DNA of 44,950 nucleotides from a virus. The translations under genes and the position numbers were made by a program. This document shows positions 15,212-21,072 of the stretch, piece after piece (the first letter of the stretch is position 1; every line of letters starts with the position of its first letter). The notes under the pieces are model-generated. The model was not told the origin of the DNA. It saw only the letters and a list, made by a program, of their open reading frames with translations, and ran no database searches. The DNA lies in the IMG/VR virus record IMGVR_UViG_3300045283_000039, positions 1-44,950 of that record; one strand, 5' to 3'.

Positions 15212-15768
15212 TGGGCGCATGTTATGGCAGGTTGATTTTGTTGTCTAGTTAAATTTCTATCGTTAATTTTTCGAGTTAACTGTATTAGCTCTCGCAAGTA
15301 CGATCGGCAATAGTAAAAATCGTCGCCGGGCCTCGGATTACAGAATTGTTCCCGCAGTGATTCAAGGGATTTGTCGAAGTGGAATAAACGAGTCGCCTTG
15401 TCTAGTTTTAACAAGTATTTGCCCTGAGCAACAAAACATATAGCCATGTGTAAGTTGTCTGTTGTCATTGTAGCCTCCGGTAGCTCCAAGCCTTCGTTGT
15501 GGTTTCCGTGGATCACTTGCTGCATTATCCATTGCCGCGCCTTAGCCGTCCTAGCCAGTAATGGCATGGGATCGCTTCGTTCTTCCGGCCCGCCAGTGGT
15601 ATCCGCGCCCGCTGTTAACAATTTGCGCCATTCTCCCTCATACCATGCTATTTCGGGGCGGTTATCAAATTCAAAGATAACTTCTCGTGAAGTCCAGTCC
15701 GTAGAAGGTAGAATTTCGTATCCTATCGTAACAAGCGCCGCTGCTAGCTGTGTGTTGCTAACTTTCAA
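15208..15768 (-). CDS. Hypothetical protein, neck/tail module
   Basis: This 186-aa soluble protein has an alpha/beta N-terminus (QLAAALVTIGYEILPSTDW) and a helical C-terminal half (SLREQFCNPRPGDDFYYC; YLRELIQLTRKINDRNL). Both ends overlap neighbouring genes by 4 bp. No family recognised. Synteny between capsid and tail genes suggests a structural or assembly function. Confidence 0.6.
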   Translation of the reverse strand: MKVSNTQLAAALVTIGYEILPSTDWTSREVIFEFDNRPEIAWYEGEWRKLLTAGADTTGGPEERSDPMPLLARTAKARQWIMQQVIHGNHNEGLELPEATMTTDNLHMAICFVAQGKYLLKLDKATRLFHFDKSLESLREQFCNPRPGDDFYYCRSYLRELIQLTRKINDRNLTRQQNQPAITCAQ

Positions 15769-15938
15769 TAAACTATAATCCTTAAATCTTCTTCTGTTAT
15801 TCGCTCGGAATCGCGCAATGCTTGCTGAAATGGCTCAAGCTCTTTGCTTAGTCGCTTGTATTCGCGTTCAAATTTCCCGCGCTTTTTAGGATCGTCCATA
15901 AAGCTGCGATATTTCCGGCGCTTTCTTTTGGCACTCAT
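15765..15938 (-). CDS. Small basic protein
   Basis: From ATG 15938 (ATGA overlap), this is a 57-aa Lys/Arg-rich protein (MSAKRKRRKYRSFMDDPKKR) followed by a charged helix (REYKRLSKELEPFQQALRDS). An upstream in-frame ATG at 15977 would only add overlap. It could bind nucleic acid or act in assembly; unknown. Confidence 0.55.
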   Translation of the reverse strand: MSAKRKRRKYRSFMDDPKKRGKFEREYKRLSKELEPFQQALRDSERITEEDLRIIVY

Positions 15939-16348
15939 ACCATTGGCACAATGTAAAGCGCGAACGAATACACCCATGTTCGCAGCCCTGCCACTACCCG
16001 GCGATCTTCTGCCACAACGTTTGCTTTCCCTATCACATGGATTGTGTTACCTGAAGCCACGTCCAAATCGCTCGCGTCCAGCGTTTCTAGCAATGTCTTA
16101 AACTCGTTTACTACCACTGAGAGTTTTTGTTTCTTCGGCCTGCCTTCAAATGTGAACGTTGTTTGAACCCGATGGTAAGCGGATTCTTCTGGATCGATCC
16201 GTGAAGATACACTAACTGTCCCGCGTGGTAGTTTTACTTCAATATCTGAGTCCCATCGCTGCCAGTTATATTTGTTAAGGATGTTGTTGGCATTTATTAC
16301 TTTCAGCCATGCTGTTTCGATATTAGTTAGGAAGTCTGCGGCAGGCAT
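15935..16348 (-). CDS. Probable tail completion or neck protein
   Basis: This 137-aa alpha/beta protein has an N-terminal helix (DFLTNIETAWLKVINANNIL) and paired strands (EVKLPRGTVSVSSRIDPEES; TIHVIGKANVVAEDRRVVAG). The size, the helix-then-sheet layout and the position after the capsid genes resemble gpU-like tail terminator proteins. I cannot confirm this from motifs. Confidence 0.55.
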   Translation of the reverse strand: MPAADFLTNIETAWLKVINANNILNKYNWQRWDSDIEVKLPRGTVSVSSRIDPEESAYHRVQTTFTFEGRPKKQKLSVVVNEFKTLLETLDASDLDVASGNTIHVIGKANVVAEDRRVVAGLRTWVYSFALYIVPMV

Positions 16349-16355
16349 TGCGTTC

Positions 16356-16493
16356 CTATTCGTTCATCGCGCGTTCTCGTGCTATTTCGTTTTGCTGCTC
16401 TTGAACAACGTACCGCGCATCCAAATCCCACGGAGTCATAAACTCGACTTGATTCAAAATACCGTAGAGGAACAATGCGAGCACGATTCTCAT
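16356..16493 (-). CDS. 45-aa membrane-anchored microprotein
   Basis: The ATG at 16493 shares its A with the preceding TAA (TAATG). The peptide MRIVLALFLYGILNQVEFMT is a short membrane anchor or uncleaved signal, followed by a charged helical tail (VVQEQQNEIARERAMNE). The longer frame from 16592 overlaps the previous gene and is unlikely. Role unknown. Confidence 0.5.
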   Translation of the reverse strand: MRIVLALFLYGILNQVEFMTPWDLDARYVVQEQQNEIARERAMNE

Positions 16494-16831
16494 TACTCGA
16501 TTCCTTTCTGTGGCGATTGAAGGTTGATTGTGTATCCGGGCGATAATGGATCGAAAAAGTCCGGCACGTCTCTCACCTGAAAACGTATCCACTTGTCGCT
16601 AATCAGGATGTCAAAATCATCCATAGACTTAGGCGGAATACTGCCAAAATCCGACTTGGTGCCGATAACCGTTACAGTCATGTTATCGCGTGTGCCAGCG
16701 TCAAGTGTCTGGATTAGGTCTTGAGTGGCATTGAGTTTAACATCCATCTGCCTGCTCTTGTGGCGAGCCTTAACAGGGAATTGCTGTATGCAATCAGCGA
16801 GATTTCGAGCTAGAACGGTTGTGTCGATCAT
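16493..16831 (-). CDS. Hypothetical neck/tail protein
   Basis: From ATG 16831 (ATGA overlap with the 29-aa microprotein), this is 112 aa. It has a helical start (TVLARNLADCIQQFPVKARH), central strands (NMTVTVIGTKSDFGSI; FDILISDKWIRFQV) and an aromatic/proline-rich end (DFFDPLSPGYTINL). An upstream ATG at 16888 is possible. It is co-directional with head-tail connector genes; no family assigned. Confidence 0.6.
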   Translation of the reverse strand: MIDTTVLARNLADCIQQFPVKARHKSRQMDVKLNATQDLIQTLDAGTRDNMTVTVIGTKSDFGSIPPKSMDDFDILISDKWIRFQVRDVPDFFDPLSPGYTINLQSPQKGIE

Positions 16832-16917
16832 GCTATTCCTATCCCGTAAAACCATAACCACCACACGACTGCCGCGCCGAACACCCACGCTATAGTCTTG
16901 GCTACAGTCAGGCTCAT
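16828..16917 (-). CDS. 29-aa membrane microprotein
   Basis: The mini-ORF MSLTVAKTIAWVFGAAVVWW... is one membrane helix (about residues 9-28). Its ATG overlaps the stop of gene 16914-17156 and its TGA overlaps the ATG at 16831. Double ATGA coupling in a region with no spare bases is the evidence. It is short enough that chance cannot be excluded. Confidence 0.4.
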   Translation of the reverse strand: MSLTVAKTIAWVFGAAVVWWLWFYGIGIA

Positions 16918-17156
16918 ATTGCTGGTTTAATTAGCACAGGTTTGTTAGTTCGCAAATACTCGCGTAACTCCCGGCGTGTTACGTCCTGTATTATCATGCT
17001 TATAGCCATGCCGGGAATAACTACACGGTATTGGAAAGCGTCGGCGGACGGCTTGTATAACCATTCCTTCTCGGTGCCAACCATGCGGAATGATGCTGTC
17101 GCGCGAAATAGTGCGCCGTCCCTGTTCTTCATCCGTATTTCGTCAGGCGGGATCAT
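16914..17156 (-). CDS. Hypothetical protein, head-tail module
   Basis: This 80-aa protein, MIPPDEIRMKNRDGALFRAT..., has mixed strands and an N-terminal polar segment. It ends with a basic helix (DVTRRELREYLRTNKPVLIK). It is coupled downstream to the 29-aa microprotein. Family unknown. Confidence 0.55.
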   Translation of the reverse strand: MIPPDEIRMKNRDGALFRATASFRMVGTEKEWLYKPSADAFQYRVVIPGMAISMIIQDVTRRELREYLRTNKPVLIKPAI

Positions 17157-17187
17157 GGCGCGATTGCTATTCCTGCGGCTGCCGCTG

Positions 17188-17238
17188 CTATTGCTGTGCT
17201 GATAATAGTATCGCCAACGATACGAGCGCTTCCTTCAT
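17188..17238 (-). CDS. Possible 16-aa leader-like mini-ORF containing the palindrome
   Basis: After the TAA of the glycosyltransferase, an ATG at 17238 opens MKEALVSLAILLSAQQ and stops. It looks like a truncated signal peptide and again has VSLAI from the palindrome. It may be a leader peptide, a remnant or chance. A second frame across the same bases ends in STAIAAAAAGIAIAP with its TGA overlapping the next ATG, but it has no start codon. Confidence 0.25.
   Translation of the reverse strand: MKEALVSLAILLSAQQ
17208..17223. repeat. Dispersed palindrome copy 4
   Basis: GTATCG-CCAA-CGATAC lies in the 82-bp gap between the glycosyltransferase and gene 16914-17156, inside a possible 16-codon mini-ORF in the VSLAI frame. 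Confidence 0.9.
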
Positions 17239-17895
17239 TTAATAAGTTCCCATAATTGGATACCTGATGTTGCCGTCATGGAAAGCCAAGCATCGCTTAT
17301 CGACATACACCCTACCGCCCATCTCCCGGTAGCGTGTGCAAAAATTAAAATCATCCGAGTAGCCGCCCTTGACGTTATGCCAGTAGTCATAGCAATCGCG
17401 CTGTGTTTCGATGCAATGATATTGTGTTACCTGTGGATGCTGTTTAAGAATCTCAAATACTTCGCGCCGGATACGGTAGAACCCGCGCGCAGAACACGCC
17501 ACTTCCACGAGCGGATCGCTGCCGTTGAGCTTGAATACTTTTCTAGGATCGGTGCCATCCAGTAGGATAACCGGAAATTCCAGTCCCGGCTTTTTCTTTG
17601 GATATATGCCGGTAACAAAAGGCACGTCATGTGATAACAACCACGCTATTTGTCTTGTGGTAGGTACTACGTCCAAATCAAACCACAATATCTCATCGCA
17701 ATCCGTTTCCATGAAATTCTGTGTTGCGATGTTAGCGTTGCCGTCAGGATACGGAAACGACATGGGATCAATTACTATCTCGTAGTCGCGGAGTACGCTG
17801 TGCATGGCAGCCATCATGGATACTGCCCATCCTATCCGGCCTGTGCCGCTGCCGTTGTCCAGAACTGGAAAGTATAGCTTGGGCAGCTTTGACAT
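17239..17895 (-). CDS. Glycosyltransferase-like protein (GT-A / family 2 type)
   Basis: From ATG 17895 this is a 218-aa protein. The N-terminus LPKLYFPVLDNGSGTGRIGW leads into a nucleotide-sugar fold with an acidic metal-binding site (DEILWFDLDVVPTTRQI). Later come VPFVTGIYPKKK, then YSDDFNFCTRYREMGGRVYVD, typical of GT2-like acceptor loops. The alternative ATG at 17925 lies in the loop of a strong hairpin. Its location amid capsid and neck genes suggests virion protein or DNA glycosylation, but the substrate cannot be read from sequence. The fold call is fairly safe, and the target is unknown. Confidence 0.75.
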   Translation of the reverse strand: MSKLPKLYFPVLDNGSGTGRIGWAVSMMAAMHSVLRDYEIVIDPMSFPYPDGNANIATQNFMETDCDEILWFDLDVVPTTRQIAWLLSHDVPFVTGIYPKKKPGLEFPVILLDGTDPRKVFKLNGSDPLVEVACSARGFYRIRREVFEILKQHPQVTQYHCIETQRDCYDYWHNVKGGYSDDFNFCTRYREMGGRVYVDKRCLAFHDGNIRYPIMGTY

Positions 17896-17910
17896 TCTAT
17901 ACTTTAAGAG

Positions 17911-17945
17911 CCGCGCGCCGCCCATTCCATGAAAACGGCGCGCGG
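17911..17945 (-). promoter_or_regulatory. GC-rich hairpin before the glycosyltransferase gene
   Basis: A perfect 9-bp stem (CCGCGCGCC / GGCGCGCGG) with a 17-nt loop lies between the stop of gene 17957-18277 and ATG 17895. No T-run follows, so it may be a processing site, an attenuator or a Rho-related pause rather than an intrinsic terminator. It would lower expression of the glycosyltransferase relative to capsid genes. Confidence 0.5.
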
Positions 17946-17956
17946 GGTTTCAGGCG

Positions 17957-18277
17957 TTAATTTTTCTCGAATTGATCCTTGAACTCTTTTTCGGTTCCTG
18001 CCCAAAAGTTTTCCTGATTTATCAGGTGGTGTGTTCTGCCGTAGTGCGCGGCAGCTTCAGCTTCGTCAACCACCTTGAGTTTGTAAGCCTCGGCATCCTT
18101 TGGCTCGCTAATCCTGTGATAGCTGCCGCTATAGCCCTCGGTATCGACTTCCTGTGGCCCGACTTGGCGCATCTTTGTAGGATCGTGTGGATGCTCAGGA
18201 TCGGGCGCGAACGCCTTTGGACGTGTTGATGTAAATTTTGGCTCGGCGGTTGCTGGCTGTTTCTTCTTCTTTGGCAT
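17957..18277 (-). CDS. Hypothetical protein following the major capsid gene
   Basis: This 106-aa, highly charged protein has a basic N-terminus (MPKKKKQPATAEPKFTSTRP), a Pro/His-rich part (DPEHPHDPTK) and an acidic/aromatic end (FWAGTEKEFKDQFEKN). A dispersed palindrome lies between it and the capsid stop. It may be a head completion or connector accessory protein; no family recognised. Confidence 0.55.
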   Translation of the reverse strand: MPKKKKQPATAEPKFTSTRPKAFAPDPEHPHDPTKMRQVGPQEVDTEGYSGSYHRISEPKDAEAYKLKVVDEAEAAAHYGRTHHLINQENFWAGTEKEFKDQFEKN

Positions 18278-18294
18278 AAGACCTTTCGTGGTTG

Positions 18295-18310
18295 GTATCG
18301 CTGACGATAC
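18295..18310. repeat. Dispersed palindrome copy 5 (intergenic)
   Basis: GTATCG-CTGA-CGATAC lies two bases after the stop of the major capsid gene on the minus strand. A hairpin here could protect the 3' end of capsid mRNA. Confidence 0.9.
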
Positions 18311-18312
18311 GA

Positions 18313-19395
18313 TTATGAGTACTGTGTCGCGATTAAATCTCCGCAGCGTGTGTTGCCGATGTAAGGCGTGCTGCTCAACTTGAGCCGTAGCACCTGACTG
18401 TCGATCTTGCGCTCGTAGTAGGATTCAACGTAGTTGCCACCGGCGAACGATTCGGTATCGCCTTCGTCTGAGGGTACGCCGCCACTTGCCCAATTCTCCC
18501 AATAGGCGTTTACTCCCACGCCACCAAGAATCGGCACGCCGATGCCGCCCGACACGTCTTTCTCACGGTTGGTTTCTTGATCTGTCCCGATGCCTTTTGC
18601 CATGCCGGGCCGCCCCAACCAAATGTAAGTAACACTCCAAAGCTGTGTTAGCACTGGCGTAGCGCCGTCCGCCGCGCTGTTATAGTAACCGTCACCCACG
18701 AGAATCTTGTTAATGCCGAACTCTTGCACGGCTTGTTCAATCATGTTGTGTGTGGCTTCCTGCCCGGCGCGCAGTGTGCCTACAACGTAAGCTTGCACGG
18801 TTGTAGCCCTGCGGACACGCTCGAACACAATACCGCTCATAGCGGCTACGTATGGCGGCGGCTCACCCTTGGCCTTTACGCGCCGACTGGACGCGATCAA
18901 GTCAGCGATCAGGCTGATCGTGGCGATGTTAGCCTCAGTGTAAGCAACTGTGCTATTTGTCGCTGAGCCGAAGTTGCCGGTGTTGAAGATTTGCGCGGCG
19001 GTCAAGTACTCCTTTGTTAGTCCGCTAAACTCGTTACCGAATCGGGCAGCGTAAAACGCTTCCAAGTCAGCATAGCCAGCGTAATCCAAGCTGACTTCGT
19101 TAGGCACGACAATCTCAACGCCGCGAAGCGTCACCGTAAACGTGTCGTCACCTAGCTTGGCTACGACTCGTTCAAAGTTGGTGCCGGGCGCGCGGACATA
19201 CTTAGGAGACGCGATGTGTCGCAATCCTTGAGTATCGGCCAGTGTCGCCTTGATTAAGTGCGCTGTGCGCCGGTTGATCGGGAAGTCAGGTAGAATTTGG
19301 TCGCCGATCAGACCGCCGATAGCACCCTCGCCTTCGACAACGGCAAGCGCTAATTCTGCCCTCGGCAACGTGGTTGAAATATCAAATAATGGCAT
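18313..19395 (-). CDS. Major capsid protein (gpE-like)
   Basis: This 360-aa protein begins MPLFDISTTLPRAELALAVV and shows the extended N-arm plus mixed alpha/beta body typical of lambda-type or HK97-fold capsids. Segments include FTVTLRGVEIVVPNEVSLDY, AQIFNTGNFGS and SSRRVKAKGEPPPYVAAMSG. The C-terminal part (SYYERKIDSQVLRLK, CGDLIATQYS) resembles gpE-family ends. It lies directly after a 121-aa decoration protein and a protease-scaffold gene, the expected order. The fold assignment rests on synteny and general features. Confidence 0.85.
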   Translation of the reverse strand: MPLFDISTTLPRAELALAVVEGEGAIGGLIGDQILPDFPINRRTAHLIKATLADTQGLRHIASPKYVRAPGTNFERVVAKLGDDTFTVTLRGVEIVVPNEVSLDYAGYADLEAFYAARFGNEFSGLTKEYLTAAQIFNTGNFGSATNSTVAYTEANIATISLIADLIASSRRVKAKGEPPPYVAAMSGIVFERVRRATTVQAYVVGTLRAGQEATHNMIEQAVQEFGINKILVGDGYYNSAADGATPVLTQLWSVTYIWLGRPGMAKGIGTDQETNREKDVSGGIGVPILGGVGVNAYWENWASGGVPSDEGDTESFAGGNYVESYYERKIDSQVLRLKLSSTPYIGNTRCGDLIATQYS

Positions 19396-19421
19396 AGGTT
19401 TTTATTCCGTTCGTTCTATGG

Positions 19422-19787
19422 CTATACACCCAACTCTACTTCCCCAAGCACTCCGTCGCCTGTGGCTGCCAACGTCCACTTGCCTAGCAAGGTTGCGTTG
19501 GTGCTGGTTTTTGAAAACTTGCCTGCGGCTGCTGAGTAAGCTGGATCGCCTACCGCTACCGCCTCAGATGCCAGCGCTGGCACCTTGCCGCCGCCGTGCA
19601 TGTTAACAGCCGCGCCGGTCTTAGCTGCCTCGATTGATTGAAGCGTAACGTATTCTCCCAACACTGTAGCATCGCCTGCATCACATACACCCGCTGAAGT
19701 AAGCGAGACACGAATACCGCGCGCTAGAGCGCCGTTTGCCGTAATTGTTACCGGACTGATCGCCCGGTATGTTGCCATTTCTGCCAT
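19422..19787 (-). CDS. Capsid decoration protein (DUF2190-like)
   Basis: This 121-aa, beta-rich, Ala/Gly-rich protein (AISPVTITANGALARGIRVSL; GEYVTLQSIEAAKTGAAVNM; GKWTLAATGDGVLGEVELGV) matches the look of DUF2190 capsid cement proteins that trimerise on the capsid surface. A GGAG-like site precedes the ATG by 9 bp (CGGAGTAACTAATT). The order decoration then major capsid is as in lambda D-E. Confidence 0.8.
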   Translation of the reverse strand: MAEMATYRAISPVTITANGALARGIRVSLTSAGVCDAGDATVLGEYVTLQSIEAAKTGAAVNMHGGGKVPALASEAVAVGDPAYSAAAGKFSKTSTNATLLGKWTLAATGDGVLGEVELGV

Positions 19788-19813
19788 AATTAGTTACTCC
19801 GTGTAAGGATGTG

Positions 19814-20308
19814 TTACTTCTTTACCATTTGTTGCTTGTTAGGATGCTGTTTGTCCATGAAAGCGTTGTAAGCCGCTGGATGATCTTGTCGGACGCGGTT
19901 GATTGCCGTTCCCCGGTTCTTCGCGCCGTTCTTCATCTGTGTGTCCACCAGCTTCTCGAAGTCGTCATCGCCCTTGCCTGTCTCGACATCAGCAGAAATT
20001 TTAGCGGGCTTGCCGCCGACAGCGCGGAAGAATTGCATGTTGGATTGTGCGACAAGCTGAGAGAACTCTTTGCCGCTCATCTCGCTGATCTTTTTCTCGC
20101 CCATCTCCTGCGATGCTCGATAAGTGGACATCTTTTCTTCCTTGGTTTTGTCGTCATCCTCATCGGTGATGCCTGCCGCTTTCTTCTCGTCATCCGTGGC
20201 ATCGGCAAAGCCAACTTTCTTAACAGGCGGCGCTATCATCGGCGCGAAAAACTTTTTCAGGTCAGGAAGGATTGCTTCAGCTAGTTGTTTAACATCTTCG
20301 GGTTTCAT
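19814..20308 (-). CDS. Nested scaffold protein (internal in-frame start)
   Basis: Codon 188 of the protease-scaffold gene is ATG at 20308, preceded by GGAG with a 6-nt spacer (CGGAGCTAACC-ATG), one of the best Shine-Dalgarno matches I see here. It would produce 164 aa, MKPEDVKQLAEAILPDLKKF..., rich in Lys/Asp/Glu and helical. This copies the lambda C/Nu3 arrangement, where the scaffold is translated from within the protease gene. Start and site are seen; use is inferred. Confidence 0.6.
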   Translation of the reverse strand: MKPEDVKQLAEAILPDLKKFFAPMIAPPVKKVGFADATDDEKKAAGITDEDDDKTKEEKMSTYRASQEMGEKKISEMSGKEFSQLVAQSNMQFFRAVGGKPAKISADVETGKGDDDFEKLVDTQMKNGAKNRGTAINRVRQDHPAAYNAFMDKQHPNKQQMVKK

Positions 20309-20869
20309 GGTTAGCTCCGTTGTTTCATCGCTGTCGGTTGTATGTTGGTTTTGATTAGTTGTCAAATCTTTGTTATCCCCTACCGCGAACAATCCGGTTG
20401 GGTTAGCTGCGGGTAAATCAACTATTTGCGCTAGATAAATTTCTGAGCAGCGCGCGAATTTCTGGCCTTTGATTTCTTCGTCGTCGCCGGTGAACTCGAT
20501 ACTCAGCCCGATGTTACCCGGAGTTTCTTCAGCCATCTCGTATAGATATTCTTTGATGTTTTCCGGGTAAGACCTGTAGAGATGTAAGTCGCCAACGGTC
20601 TTATCATCCTCGATGCGAATTGTGTTAGCAGGTATCCTACCTGCCATACCTGCCGGGCCATGAGTGAATGTCTCAGGATTGAATTTAACCCGCAAGCCGT
20701 CTTTGTAAGTCTTGGCGCAATCCCTAACGCTTTCCAGCGTCTTTTGGTCACATAGCTTGTTATGACCCTTCGCTTCGCCTAGCGCGATGAGAGAGACACC
20801 CTTAATGATTCCTTTGGCGCGATCTACGCGGCTGCCATTCAGGTTAAGGCGAGAAACAAACTTAATCAC
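19814..20869 (-). CDS. Capsid maturation protease fused to scaffold domain
   Basis: In this 351-aa protein, residues about 15-165 form a compact alpha/beta domain (GIIKGVSLIALGEAKGHNK; TFTHGPAGMAGRIP; GNIGLSIEF) with candidate catalytic H70 and S123. This pattern is seen in phage head maturation proteases. After a polar linker (TTNQNQHTTDSDETTE), the C-terminal part is charged and helical, as in scaffolds. An internal ATG with a strong ribosome site may make the scaffold alone. The ATG overlaps the previous stop. The catalytic residues are inferred. Confidence 0.7.
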   Translation of the reverse strand: MIKFVSRLNLNGSRVDRAKGIIKGVSLIALGEAKGHNKLCDQKTLESVRDCAKTYKDGLRVKFNPETFTHGPAGMAGRIPANTIRIEDDKTVGDLHLYRSYPENIKEYLYEMAEETPGNIGLSIEFTGDDEEIKGQKFARCSEIYLAQIVDLPAANPTGLFAVGDNKDLTTNQNQHTTDSDETTELTMKPEDVKQLAEAILPDLKKFFAPMIAPPVKKVGFADATDDEKKAAGITDEDDDKTKEEKMSTYRASQEMGEKKISEMSGKEFSQLVAQSNMQFFRAVGGKPAKISADVETGKGDDDFEKLVDTQMKNGAKNRGTAINRVRQDHPAAYNAFMDKQHPNKQQMVKK

Positions 20870-21072
20870 TTCATGTTATCTTTTTTGGTGATCTTGTTTT
20901 TCAAGTTATTCGTTTTTACGACCTTTTGATTTTGTTGTCCAGATTTATTTTTGCCATTCGTATCGCCAGCGATACCTTTGGATTTAGTTAAGCAATCTTT
21001 GAGCGCTTGGTTGCCGGTGTCGGCTATACCATCTTCCATTGAACCATATAGTTTTTCTAGGTCGGCACTCAT
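20866..21072 (-). CDS. Small hydrophilic protein carrying the palindrome peptide
   Basis: In this 68-aa protein, the N-terminal half is acidic (MSADLEKLYGSMEDGIADTG) and the C-terminal half is Lys/Asn-rich (NGKNKSGQQNQKVVKTNNLK). Residues 33-37 (IAGDT) come from palindrome copy 6. It overlaps both neighbours by 4 bp, between portal and protease. Possibly an assembly cofactor; unrecognised. Confidence 0.55.
   Translation of the reverse strand: MSADLEKLYGSMEDGIADTGNQALKDCLTKSKGIAGDTNGKNKSGQQNQKVVKTNNLKNKITKKDNMK
20960..20975. repeat. Dispersed palindrome copy 6 (in CDS)
   Basis: GTATCG-CCAG-CGATAC lies inside gene 20866-21072. The minus strand encodes G-I-A-G-D-T. Confidence 0.9.
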
